From Calothrix brevissima NIES-22 (lineage in GTDB: Bacteria > Cyanobacteriota > Cyanobacteriia > Cyanobacteriales > Nostocaceae): a DNA stretch of 64,000 nt. The position numbers and the translations under genes are program-made. The stretch lies in NCBI RefSeq assembly GCF_002367995.1, contig NZ_AP018207.1, positions 2,242,660 to 2,306,659 on the forward strand, given 5' to 3'. Below are positions 25,665-33,219 of this stretch, piece by piece; the stretch's first letter is position 1; each line of letters opens with the position of its first letter. The notes under the pieces were generated by a model. It made no database searches. It was given only the letters and a program-made list of their open reading frames with translations, and was not told the DNA's origin.

Positions 25665-26327
25665 ATGAGGACAGAAAGCAAAGTTAATATTTGGTGGCGA
25701 TACGTTCTCTTATTTACGGCGCTTTTAATTTATAGCCCGACTTTTCATTTTGTTAACCAGGCTTTACGAGGACATCCACTCGATGTTAACTATTTTGCTA
25801 GCGAACTTTCTCCCAAGAAAATTTTTTCTGGTGGTTTGGATAATGGCGATGGTGGTGCAGACTGGAAAATAGGCAAACCAAAAGCTACAATCTGGAATGC
25901 AGAACAGTTGCGTTCTCTAGCAGAAATCAGAACGTTTGCTTTAGTTTTAGTAAACCGCGATCGCAATTTAAATAGTTTGTCAGCTTTACAGGAAGATCCT
26001 CTACTTTCTTTAGCCGCCCAACTTCATGCAATAGATATGCTCAAGCGCAATTATTTCGATCATACCTCTCCTGAAGGTATGCGTCCGCGCGATCGCTATC
26101 TTGCATTAGGTGGTAATCACCGGGTTGCGGTTGGCGAAAATATTGTCAAGGGAAAAACCCAAGGTTTTGGTTTAACCTACGGAGAAGCAGAAAAGTTTCA
26201 ACGGGGTTGGATGTATAGTAATGGACACCGGGAAAACCTTCTGACAGTGGAATACAGCAAATTTGGTTATGGAATTGCCACTGGCTTAGATGGCAGAATT
26301 TATGCAGTGCAAATGTTTGCTGAGTAG
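25665..26327 (+). CDS. CAP-domain (SCP/PR-1-like) secreted protein
   Basis: 220-residue protein. An N-terminal membrane/signal segment (YVLLFTALLIYSPTFHFVN, 13-31) is followed by a CAP domain (about 85-218): FALVLVNRDRNLNSL, LAAQLHAIDMLKRNYFDHTS with the conserved HxxDM/FxH elements, VAVGENIVKG and the C-terminal NGHRENLL. CAP proteins act outside the cytoplasm, often binding lipids or having protease-inhibitor or adhesion roles; no activity can be assigned here. It is expected to be envelope-anchored. Short sequence repeats are absent and codon use looks like its neighbours. Confidence 0.85.
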   Translation: MRTESKVNIWWRYVLLFTALLIYSPTFHFVNQALRGHPLDVNYFASELSPKKIFSGGLDNGDGGADWKIGKPKATIWNAEQLRSLAEIRTFALVLVNRDRNLNSLSALQEDPLLSLAAQLHAIDMLKRNYFDHTSPEGMRPRDRYLALGGNHRVAVGENIVKGKTQGFGLTYGEAEKFQRGWMYSNGHRENLLTVEYSKFGYGIATGLDGRIYAVQMFAE

Positions 26328-26372
26328 TGAGGACTAAAGTACTCACTACAAACCTTTAATTATTTATCTTAG

Positions 26373-26576
26373 CTATAAACCTCTATCTGCTGCTAGCTGA
26401 CGCAGTTTTTGCACTAATTCTCTACCGTTATCTAACTTACGTTTAGTCCCTAAATCGATCAATTCACGTTCAATTTGCTGCCTATCGATAGCGTCTCCAT
26501 CGAGGTAAAATCCACGCACTATATCTACCATAGCATCTGTATTTTGGTTAGTTAAGCGTATCAAACTTTCTATCAT
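26373..26576 (-). CDS. Small helical hypothetical protein (67 aa)
   Basis: Highly charged and predicted fully helical (MIESLIRLTNQNTDAMVDIV, then RQQIERELIDLGTKRKLDNG). No membrane segment and no known domain. The lack of low complexity and the orderly heptad-like hydrophobic pattern suggest a real gene. It is convergent with the CAP gene. The ~1.07-kb region on its upstream side has no other gene. Confidence 0.5.
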   Translation of the reverse strand: MIESLIRLTNQNTDAMVDIVRGFYLDGDAIDRQQIERELIDLGTKRKLDNGRELVQKLRQLAADRGL

Positions 26577-27569
26577 GCCTAATCTCCAGAATTACTTGTA
26601 GTTAGCCTGGAGTAGGTAACAAAACATAGTATAATCATCGGTCTACCTGCCCAGACTTTTATTATCTTTCCCGTGATTGTACTGAAACTAACAAATTCCT
26701 GTGTTAAGAAATGTTCTAGCGATCGTTAAAATCACTCACACCCCGAGAAAATATTTAGTTAGATTGTGTAATATTTCTTTACGCTTACACAAATCTTGGT
26801 AGAAAGCATCCGATTACTTTTAGGTAATATAAAACCCTGAGTCACCCCAGGGTAGGCTAAAAAGTAATATACCAGCAATCTAAATTATCGAACTGCTGAC
26901 CGTAAAATCTTCTCGTCCGTTTGGTATATTTAACTATCTATCTAAAGGCTTAAATAGTCCGTATCAAATATATGTAACAAATATCACATATAAAGATAAA
27001 TTTTGAGATACAACAGATTAAGCTGCTGTGCAGCTAAATTATATAAGTCAAAAACGCAAAATAATTGTAGTGCGGGCATCTTGCCCGCGTCTTATATACA
27101 AATTAGATGCGTCGCAGCTTATCAGTTGGTGAGGTACAGATGATTGTTGATTGTAGGGGCACTGGCACTGCCATGCCCCGAAGCGCTTCATTAAATAACC
27201 AACATCGCGAGCAAATCCCATCTCTCAACTTTTTTTAATTAATGCTTTAGGTAGATATTGGATTGTCTAGCTAATTCTAAACTCATGTTTGGTAGGACAC
27301 TTATGTAACGACTCACACGTATTTCCTCACATTAATTATGTGGGGATTTTATTTTGTCTAATAATTTGATGTGATGATTAGAACTATTTTTAATATTTGT
27401 AGTTTGGGCATCTTGCCCGCGCGAGCAAGATGCTCGCACTACTTATTTTTACTTGATGCTTAACTACAAACTCTAAGTCACAATTTCCGCATGGGGTGAT
27501 TATATCGCAATATCATTGCAATACATAAGGGTGAATATAGCTATCAAAAGAATAAAATAGAAAAATATT
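26577..27569. other. Long intergenic region with hairpins and repeat fragments
   Basis: About 1 kb without a credible gene. It holds a stem-loop ACCCTG/CAGGGT at 26834-26853; a REP-like fragment GTGCGGGCATCTTGCCCGC near 27070-27090; a GGGGCACTGGCACTGCCATG fragment at 27156-27176; a candidate small RNA or terminator at 27290-27355; and a REP-like hairpin at 27397-27455, inverted relative to the copy at 22548. The remainder is A/T-rich. Confidence 0.4.
27290..27355 (+). ncRNA. Candidate small RNA ending in an intrinsic terminator
   Basis: The segment GACTCACACGTATTTCCT leads into a stem CCTCACAT/ATGTGGGG (27325-27345, one G-T pair, 5-nt loop) followed by ATTTTATTTTGTC. A stem plus T-rich tail far from any protein gene suggests a short transcript end. 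It resembles Yfr1 in layout only; the Yfr1 core ACTCCTCACAC is not intact. Treat it as a hypothesis. Confidence 0.25.
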
Positions 27570-27602
27570 AAGCTTCCCATAGTATTAAACTATAGGAAGC
27601 TT
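27570..27602 (-). terminator. Intrinsic terminator of the HCP gene
   Basis: The 13-bp stem AAGCTTCCCATAG/CTATAGGAAGCTT (one mismatch) has a 7-nt loop. Read on the minus strand it is followed by an AATATTTTTCTATTTT tract. It lies 41 bp past the stop of the helical carotenoid protein gene, in the correct orientation. Confidence 0.75.
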
Positions 27603-27643
27603 GTGTTCTGTTAAAGACTAAAACAGAGGCAAAAGGTTAATTT

Positions 27644-28135
27644 TTAAAGTCCCGCACCGGCTTTTGCTTCAGCACCCATTGGTGCAACATAATCGCGGAA
27701 CAAGGTAATTTGTTGCTCAAAAGCTAGATTTTTAATTCTATCTAACAAAGCTTGAGCTTGGGAGGGAAGTTGATAATCTCCAGGTACAGGAATGATAGTA
27801 CCGTTATCCATACCTTGAGATAAGCGATACCAAAATAGTAGCTTAGTTGTTTCGCCTAAAGAACCATATTGGCGAGAAATTTGGGTATCAACTTTGTTAA
27901 TTAAATCCCGTTGAATTTGTAATTGTTCTTCGTGGGATAGTTCTTGAACTTGGTTGAACAAACCTTCAGCAATTTCTGGGGAAACGGTGCTAGCGCCGGG
28001 TGCTGCTGGTGTAATTGCTTTACCCATTTCTTTGTAGATGAACCAAAACAAAGCGAGTTGTTGATCTACATCTAATTGTCGCCAAGCTTGAACATGTTCT
28101 CTGATAGTTGGATCGCCAGTTTGGGTGTATGTCAT
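27644..28135 (-). CDS. Helical carotenoid protein (OCP N-terminal domain homologue)
   Basis: A carotenoid-binding all-helical protein homologous to the N-terminal domain of orange carotenoid protein. Such proteins quench singlet oxygen or phycobilisome excitation, depending on clade. The 163-residue length is that of the isolated domain, with no NTF2-like C-terminal half. Carotenoid-contact residues are recognisable: Trp31 and Tyr34 in ALFWFIYKEMG (OCP Trp41/Tyr44), the ITPAAPGAS segment and Trp102 in LLFWYRLSQGMDNG (OCP Trp110). The clade cannot be fixed by eye. It is divergent from a CruP-like gene 219 bp away and has its own terminator. Confidence 0.9.
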   Translation of the reverse strand: MTYTQTGDPTIREHVQAWRQLDVDQQLALFWFIYKEMGKAITPAAPGASTVSPEIAEGLFNQVQELSHEEQLQIQRDLINKVDTQISRQYGSLGETTKLLFWYRLSQGMDNGTIIPVPGDYQLPSQAQALLDRIKNLAFEQQITLFRDYVAPMGAEAKAGAGL

Positions 28136-28182
28136 TACAAACTCCGCTTGTGATTTCTCTTTGTTTTATGTCACAAATAACG

Positions 28183-28195
28183 GTAACAAAGTTAC
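28183..28195. promoter_or_regulatory. Palindrome GTAACAAAGTTAC between HCP and cruP-like genes
   Basis: A perfect 5-bp inverted repeat GTAAC-AAA-GTTAC, 48 bp upstream of the HCP start. It recalls an NtcA box (GTA-N8-TAC), but the spacing here is seven, so it should not be called one. It may be an operator for the divergent pair; the evidence is only the symmetry and position. Confidence 0.3.
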
Positions 28196-28354
28196 ATCTG
28201 TGCTTTAACCCTACTGAAGATAGAACATTAGGTATTAGTCATTAGTCATTTGTCTTTATTCATTGGACTTTTGACGGTTGACTTTTGATCTGGCAAAGAT
28301 ATAAGAAGATTCAATTTACCCTCTATGCTGAGAATTAAGCATTACAGAGGGTTT

Positions 28355-29899
28355 ATGAGCATCACTGAAGATATTCTTTCCCAATTACCAGGGGATGTGA
28401 TGGCTGGTTTACGTAAAAGCGATCGCATTTTAGCATCCCTGCGAGCCGATCAAGCACCAATCCCATCGGTAGTGAAGGAGAACAATCAACTTTTAGATAC
28501 CGTAGACTGGGATGTAATTGTTTGCGGTGGAACCTTAGGGATTTTAATTGGCTGTGCTTTGGCTGTTAGGGGTGTGAAAGTCGGGTTAATTGAACGGGGG
28601 ATTCTCCGAGGTAGAGAACAGGAGTGGAATATCTCCCGTAAAGAGTTAGAGGTGTTTGTCGAATTAAATCTGCTAACTCATGCAGAATTAGAAACAGCGA
28701 TCGCTACTGAATATAACCCAGCGAGAGTCAGTTTTTCTGGTGGTACGGAAGTTTGGGTAGAAGATGTTCTCAATATTGGTATCGATCCTGTATATCTATT
28801 AGACACATTAAAAAGCAAATTTGTAGCTGCTGGGGGTGAATTATGGGAAAACACCCCGTTAACGGAAGCTGTGGTTCATCCTAATGGGGTGGTGGTAAAT
28901 AATCAACTCAAAACTCGGTTATTAATCGATGCGATGGGACATTTTTCGCCAATTGCCCAGCAAGCCCGTCAAGGAGAAAAACCCGATGCTTTATGCTTAG
29001 TTGTGGGAAGTTGCGCTCAAGGTTTTCCGGAAAATAACACTGGTGACTTGTTGTTATCATTTACATCCTTGCACAATCAGTGCCAGTACTTCTGGGAAGC
29101 TTTTCCCGCTAGGGATGGAAGAACCACCTACTTGTTTACCTACATGGATGCGCACCCACAACGTATAGGTTTAGAAGATTTATTTGCCGAATATCTCCGC
29201 CTTTTACCAGAATATCAGGGTGTGGAATTACATCAGTTAAAGTTTCAACGGGTACTTTATGGCTTCTTTCCTACATATCGCCAAAGTCCCCTAAAAACTC
29301 CGTGGAATCGCATTCTCCCAGTAGGGGATAGTAGCGGTAGTCAATCACCTTTAAGTTTTGGTGGTTTTGGCGCGATGGTGCGTCACCTCAAACGCTTAAC
29401 TTTGGGGATTGAAGAAGCATTACAAACGAATCAATTATCTGCAAAGGCGTTGAGTTTACTGCAACCTTATCAACCTAGTTTAGCCGTAACTTGGCTATTT
29501 CAAAAAGCCATGAGTGTGGGGATAAATCAAAATATTTCCCCAGAGCAAATTAACCAACTACTTGCAGTTGTGTTTGCACAAATGCAAAAACTAGGAACAA
29601 CAGTACTCAAGCCTTTTTTGCAAGATATCGTGCAGTTTCCAGCTTTAACTAAAACCCTTGTAACAACAGCTTTGGCAAATCCCGGATTAATTGTCAAAAT
29701 AATTCCCCAAGTTGGTTTGCTGAATTTATTAGATTGGGTGGTGCATTACATTAATTTAAGTGTTTATACTGCCTTATTTTCCTTGAGTACAATGTTAGAA
29801 ACATGGATGAAGTATCTACCACAGCAACAACAATATTATTGGCATCGTTTGGTTGATAGCTGGAAATATGGCTCTGGTAGTGACTATCAAGACGGGTAA
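28355..29899 (+). CDS. cruP: CruP-like flavoprotein (lycopene cyclase CruA/CruP family)
   Basis: FAD-dependent protein of the CruA/CruP family, paralogous to lycopene cyclases. It has the dinucleotide-binding motif DVIVCGGTLGILIGCALA, the following GREQEWNISRKEL segment characteristic of the family, and GDSSGSQSPLSFGGFGAM in the C-terminal half. The length of about 514 residues fits CruP rather than the longer CruA. CruP is universal in oxygenic phototrophs; weak or no cyclase activity and a role under oxidative stress are known for the family. I chose ATG 28355 because GAGGG lies 4 nt upstream and homologues start near here; 28325 is the longer alternative. The divergent HCP neighbour supports a carotenoid context. 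Confidence 0.8.
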   Translation: MSITEDILSQLPGDVMAGLRKSDRILASLRADQAPIPSVVKENNQLLDTVDWDVIVCGGTLGILIGCALAVRGVKVGLIERGILRGREQEWNISRKELEVFVELNLLTHAELETAIATEYNPARVSFSGGTEVWVEDVLNIGIDPVYLLDTLKSKFVAAGGELWENTPLTEAVVHPNGVVVNNQLKTRLLIDAMGHFSPIAQQARQGEKPDALCLVVGSCAQGFPENNTGDLLLSFTSLHNQCQYFWEAFPARDGRTTYLFTYMDAHPQRIGLEDLFAEYLRLLPEYQGVELHQLKFQRVLYGFFPTYRQSPLKTPWNRILPVGDSSGSQSPLSFGGFGAMVRHLKRLTLGIEEALQTNQLSAKALSLLQPYQPSLAVTWLFQKAMSVGINQNISPEQINQLLAVVFAQMQKLGTTVLKPFLQDIVQFPALTKTLVTTALANPGLIVKIIPQVGLLNLLDWVVHYINLSVYTALFSLSTMLETWMKYLPQQQQYYWHRLVDSWKYGSGSDYQDG

Positions 29900-30000
29900 C
29901 TTAACAGCTAAGTTAACAGCTAATTTAACAAAACTCAAGACGCGACGATCTGATTAGCGATCGCTCGCGTTTTTCTCAAAAACCTGGTGTGAGGATTAAG

Positions 30001-30708
30001 ATGATTGAACGGCAATCTTCCGGTATAAAATACTTTACAGTCTTGATTGGCTTATTGCGCGATCGCCAAAATTTTTTAGAAGAAATTACCCAAGGGATTA
30101 GATTACCCAATAAAATCATTTCCCTATTGGTTTGCAGTTCCTTATTTCTCGCTATCTATGGCGGTATTATTGGTGCGTATCATAGCTGGATGCAAGCTTT
30201 ATCATCAGCAGTAAAACTCCCAGCACTTTATTTAATTACTCTGCTGATTTGTTTACCAACGCTGTACTTTTCTAATATTATTTTCGGTTCTAAGCGCACT
30301 TTTGGACAGCATTTCGCCCTAGTATTAACAGCAGTATCAGTCACTAGTGTATTATTATTTAGCTTTGCACCAATTACGCTGTTTTTCTTAATTACCACCA
30401 ATAATTATCAATTTTTAATTTTGCTCAATGTTGTGATATTTTCCTTTACCGGATTTATCGGCATTTCTTCCTTATATCAAGCTACAAGCGTGGTATTAGA
30501 ACAAAATGATGATGAAAGTACTAAAACACGCCGGAAAATTATATTTTCCTGGCTATTTTTATATGCTTTCGTTGGTAGTCAATTAGGATGGACTCTCAGG
30601 CCTTTTTTTGGTACACCCGGTTCTGTATTTCAACTATTTAGAGATAGAGAAGGTAGTTTTTACCTCAGCGTTTTACAAGCTATCGGCTATCTTTTAGGAA
30701 TTCGTTAG
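30001..30708 (+). CDS. Polytopic membrane protein, paralogue 1
   Basis: A 235-residue membrane protein with about six predicted helices (IISLLVCSSLFLAIYGGIIG, then LPALYLITLLICLPTLYFSN, and others). Recognisable landmarks are LLRDRQNFLEEITQGIRL near the start, AYHSWMQALSSAVKLPALYL, and LGWTLRPFFGTPGS near the end. The family occurs in cyanobacteria and other bacteria, some members under an uninformative WH2-domain name; no function is known. The ATG at 30001 has GAGG 6 nt upstream, so the GTG at 29989 is not used. It forms a tandem duplicate with the next gene. Confidence 0.7.
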   Translation: MIERQSSGIKYFTVLIGLLRDRQNFLEEITQGIRLPNKIISLLVCSSLFLAIYGGIIGAYHSWMQALSSAVKLPALYLITLLICLPTLYFSNIIFGSKRTFGQHFALVLTAVSVTSVLLFSFAPITLFFLITTNNYQFLILLNVVIFSFTGFIGISSLYQATSVVLEQNDDESTKTRRKIIFSWLFLYAFVGSQLGWTLRPFFGTPGSVFQLFRDREGSFYLSVLQAIGYLLGIR

Positions 30709-30810
30709 GGGCTAGGGGCATTGAAACAATTTTGGATTTTGGATTTTAGATTTTAGATTGAAATCCAAAATCGCAAATCTAAAATTCCTTGTCACCCTTG
30801 TCTTCCTTGT
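30709..30810. repeat. Composite repeat: GATTTTGG hairpin plus STRR, copy A
   Basis: GGGGCTAGGGGCATTGAAAC leads into ATTTTGGATTTTAGATT repeats that pair with AATCCAAAATCGCAAATC, then CTAAAATTCCTTGTC joins TTGTCTTCC-type STRR units. The same module, in the same order, occurs at 40431, and inverted at 43072 and 58860. Confidence 0.75.
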
Positions 30811-30882
30811 CCTCTTTATCCTCTTCTCTGCCTTCTTTTCAAGACACATTTTAACAACAACGTACTTAATAAATTTATCCAC

Positions 30883-31590
30883 ATGCTTGACAAGCCATCT
30901 TACAAAAATCAACAGTTTGCCATCCTCATCAGTTTACTGCGCGATCGCCAAGGTTTCTTAGAGGAAATTAGCCAGGGAATAAGATTACAAAGTAAAATCA
31001 GCGCTTTATTTGTTTCTAGTTCCGTATGCTTTGCAATTTACGGTGCTATTATCGGCGCATCTCACAGTTGGGGACAAGCAATATCTAGTGCAATCAAGCT
31101 TCCCGCATTTTATTTATTAACATTAATAATTTGTTTTCCTACTCTCTTCTTTTTTAACGTTCTCTTTGGTTCTCGCAGCAGTTTTCAACAGCATTTCGTC
31201 GTATTGCTCACGGCTGTATCAGTAATTAGCGTGCTGTTATTTAGCTTGGCTCCCGTGACGCTATTTTTTATGATTACTGCACCCAATTCTTACCAATTTT
31301 TCAAACTATTAAACGTGTTAATTTTTGGTATCACGGGTATTTTTGGTATCAAGTTTTTGTATGAAGGAATGCAATTACTTTCTAAACAAGATGAAGTAGG
31401 AAAGAAAACCCGCACGACTATTTTAAGATCCTGGTTATTTTTATATGCTTTTGTTGGGATGCAATTGGGATGGTTTTTAAGACCATTTTTTGGTGCGCCT
31501 GGTTCTAAATTTGAGCTATTCCGCGCTGTCAGTGGTAATTTTTATCTAGATATTGTTGCCGCAATTTCCGAAATTTTAGGAGCACGTTAA
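30883..31590 (+). CDS. Polytopic membrane protein, paralogue 2
   Basis: 235 residues, clearly homologous along its full length to the gene 175 bp upstream (shared LLRDRQ.FLEEI.QGIRL, SHSWGQAISSAIKLPAFYLL, QLGWFLRPFFGAPGS). Six transmembrane helices are predicted in the same places. A tandem duplication is the simplest explanation, and the spacer between the copies has since acquired a composite repeat module. Function unknown; the two products could form a heteromer. Confidence 0.7.
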   Translation: MLDKPSYKNQQFAILISLLRDRQGFLEEISQGIRLQSKISALFVSSSVCFAIYGAIIGASHSWGQAISSAIKLPAFYLLTLIICFPTLFFFNVLFGSRSSFQQHFVVLLTAVSVISVLLFSLAPVTLFFMITAPNSYQFFKLLNVLIFGITGIFGIKFLYEGMQLLSKQDEVGKKTRTTILRSWLFLYAFVGMQLGWFLRPFFGAPGSKFELFRAVSGNFYLDIVAAISEILGAR

Positions 31591-31666
31591 ACAATTGTCA
31601 TGATGCTCTTTACTGACTAGCAATGCAATAACACAATACATAATTCAGAAAACCAGTAATTGTAGA

Positions 31667-31710
31667 GTGGGTAATGCCGAGTATACCTATGTTTAGGTGG
31701 CATTACCCAC
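31667..31710. terminator. Perfect 12-bp stem-loop after the duplicated membrane genes
   Basis: GTGGGTAATGCC (31667-31678) pairs exactly with GGCATTACCCAC (31699-31710) around a 20-nt loop. It is followed by TTTAGTTATTTATTC. It may act as a terminator for the upstream gene or be a dispersed repeat; a related GGGCATTACCC hairpin lies at 38444. Confidence 0.5.
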
Positions 31711-31826
31711 TTTAGTTATTTATTCAAAAATCATATAGTAATCTATTAACATTTCTCTCTCATGCCTATATAGGATACTAGTAATTCACTTAGCAAAATA
31801 AATTCAAATAGAGAGAGTTTGAATTA

Positions 31827-32246
31827 ATGAATTTTGAAATGCTTTCTTTACAGATGCAAGTACGCCCAAATGATTTAGATAGTTTTGGGCATGTTAATAA
31901 TGCTACTGTTTTAGAGTATTTAGAAACTGGACGTTGGGATTGGCTCAAGCAGAGCAACTTACATAAAAAGCAGCAAATTTTTCCAGTTGTTGCTCGGATT
32001 GAAGTTAATTATCGTAAAGAAATTATCCAAGAAAATGTGGTAATTAATACCAGGTTGGAACAAGCCGATAAAGCATCTCAATACCAAGCAAATTTTTGGC
32101 AATCAATTGAGATTATCAAAGCAGGAAATCCCTTAGTTGCTGTTGAGGCTCGCATCAAAATAGTATTCATTGATTCAATTGAACGTACTTTACGCACATT
32201 AGAAGATTTTTTAGCAGGCGCAAATCAGCAAGAATCAATCAATTAA
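31827..32246 (+). CDS. Acyl-CoA thioesterase (hotdog fold, 4HBT/YbgC-like)
   Basis: A hydrolase that releases acids from acyl-CoA or acyl-ACP. The 139-residue length fits the single-hotdog family. The catalytic segment is VRPNDLDSFGHVNNATVLEY (residues 11-30) with the Asp, His and Asn expected of the YbgC/FadM type, followed by the long central helix (ETGRWDWL) and the RIEVNYRKEI strand. Its substrate may be phylloquinone-pathway DHNA-CoA or a fatty acyl-CoA; the sequence does not decide. It stands alone, with MITE-like DNA directly downstream. Confidence 0.8.
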   Translation: MNFEMLSLQMQVRPNDLDSFGHVNNATVLEYLETGRWDWLKQSNLHKKQQIFPVVARIEVNYRKEIIQENVVINTRLEQADKASQYQANFWQSIEIIKAGNPLVAVEARIKIVFIDSIERTLRTLEDFLAGANQQESIN

Positions 32247-32252
32247 TTGTGC

Positions 32253-32399
32253 TAATACCAATTTTATGTGAGGCTGCACATTAAAACCTCAGGTATCAGT
32301 AGCCACTGGTTATAATGACTGAGATGCGTAGCTGTTTTCCCCAGGGTAGCCTGCCTACTCAGGTAAATTATATGCATCTTCATATTAAATTGGTATTAA
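32253..32399. mobile_element. MITE-like element with TAATACCAATTT ends
   Basis: Left end TAATACCAATTTTATGTGAG (32253-32272) and right end CTTCATATTAAATTGGTATTA (to 32399) form imperfect inverted repeats of about 20 bp around an interior with GGGTAGCCTGCCTACT. A TAATACCAATTTAA fragment also stands at 13906-13918 beside another MITE. It is noncoding and abuts the IS607 element. Confidence 0.65.
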
Positions 32400-32470
32400 C
32401 TCTGTTCTTTATGTTGTAAATATTGATTGAAAATATACCCGTATATACCCAATTGATGTAATATGGGTGC

Positions 32471-33219
32471 ATGAAATTATCAGAATATGCAAAAAAAGCA
32501 GGAGTAAGTTATAAAACAGCACATCGTTGGTGGAAAGCAGGTCAGTTAAAGGGTTATCAGATCCAGGCAACTGGCACAATCATTGTAGACACTGACGAGC
32601 CAGTAGAATCAGAACCAGTGGCATTGATTTATGCAAGAGTTTCGTCTGCTGAGGCAAAACCAAACTTGGAAAGACAAGCCACAAGATTGTCCGACTATGC
32701 AACAGCTAGAGGATATCGAATCTATAAGGTTGTATAGCAATCCTAAATCATTTATGAAATTTGCTAACTCTCAGTTTTTTCTCTGAACTTGGCGTACTTG
32801 GCGTCTTGGCGGTTCATCAAAAAAAATATTTTCACAACTCAGATAGGATTGCTATAAAAGAAGTTGGCAGTGGTCTTAATGATAATAGAAAATTACTAAC
32901 CAATGCCTTGCAAGATAAAGATTACAATATCTTGATTGCAGAGCATCGAGATAGAGTAACAAGGTTTGGACTAAATTACATCAAGCTTCTGTTATCGGCG
33001 ACAGGTAAACGATTAGAGATTGTAAACGACGCTGACAACGGAAAAGATGAGTTGATGCAAGACTTGGTATCTGTAATTACTTCATTTGTGCAGCGAATTT
33101 ATGGATTAAGGAGACTTGAAGAAAGACAGAGAAAATTATCGCAGAATTACACAACAATAGGGGAGAAGAATGAGATTAGTAGAGCGTCATGTCATAAAAA
33201 TAGGTCATCAATTCTATAA
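32471..33219 (+). pseudogene. tnpA: IS607-type serine recombinase TnpA, split by a MITE
   Basis: The first part (32471-32737) has a MerR-like helix-turn-helix (MKLSEYAKKAGVSYKTAHRW) and the start of the resolvase fold with the nucleophile region LIYARVSSAEAKPNLERQ, ending RGYRIYKVV then a stop. The second part (from 32857) continues KEVGSGLNDNRKLL and runs through EHRDRVTRFG to 33219. The 120-bp insert 32735-32854 plus one TA copy causes the break; removing it gives KVV-KEVGSG in frame. So the recombinase was whole before a MITE entered. Its 3' end overlaps tnpB by 50 bp, as in other IS607 elements. Now inactive unless the insert is lost. Confidence 0.9.
32735..32854. mobile_element. 120-bp MITE inserted in tnpA with TA duplication
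   Basis: The ends TAGCAATCCTA (32735-32745) and TAGGATTGCTA (32844-32854) are inverted repeats. They are bordered by TA on both sides (32733-32734 and 32855-32856), a target duplication typical of IS630/Tc1-mariner elements. The interior contains CTTGGCGTACTTGGCGTC. A lone end of the same family (TAGCAATCCTATTTGAG) appears near 58837. Confidence 0.9.

Noticed and set aside
27290-27355. Calling this segment yfr1
   Set aside because: The strictly conserved ACTCCTCACAC core is not present; listed only as a candidate small RNA.
28183-28195. NtcA box between HCP and cruP-like genes
   Set aside because: GTA and TAC are separated by seven, not eight, bases, so it does not fit the consensus; kept only as an unnamed palindrome.
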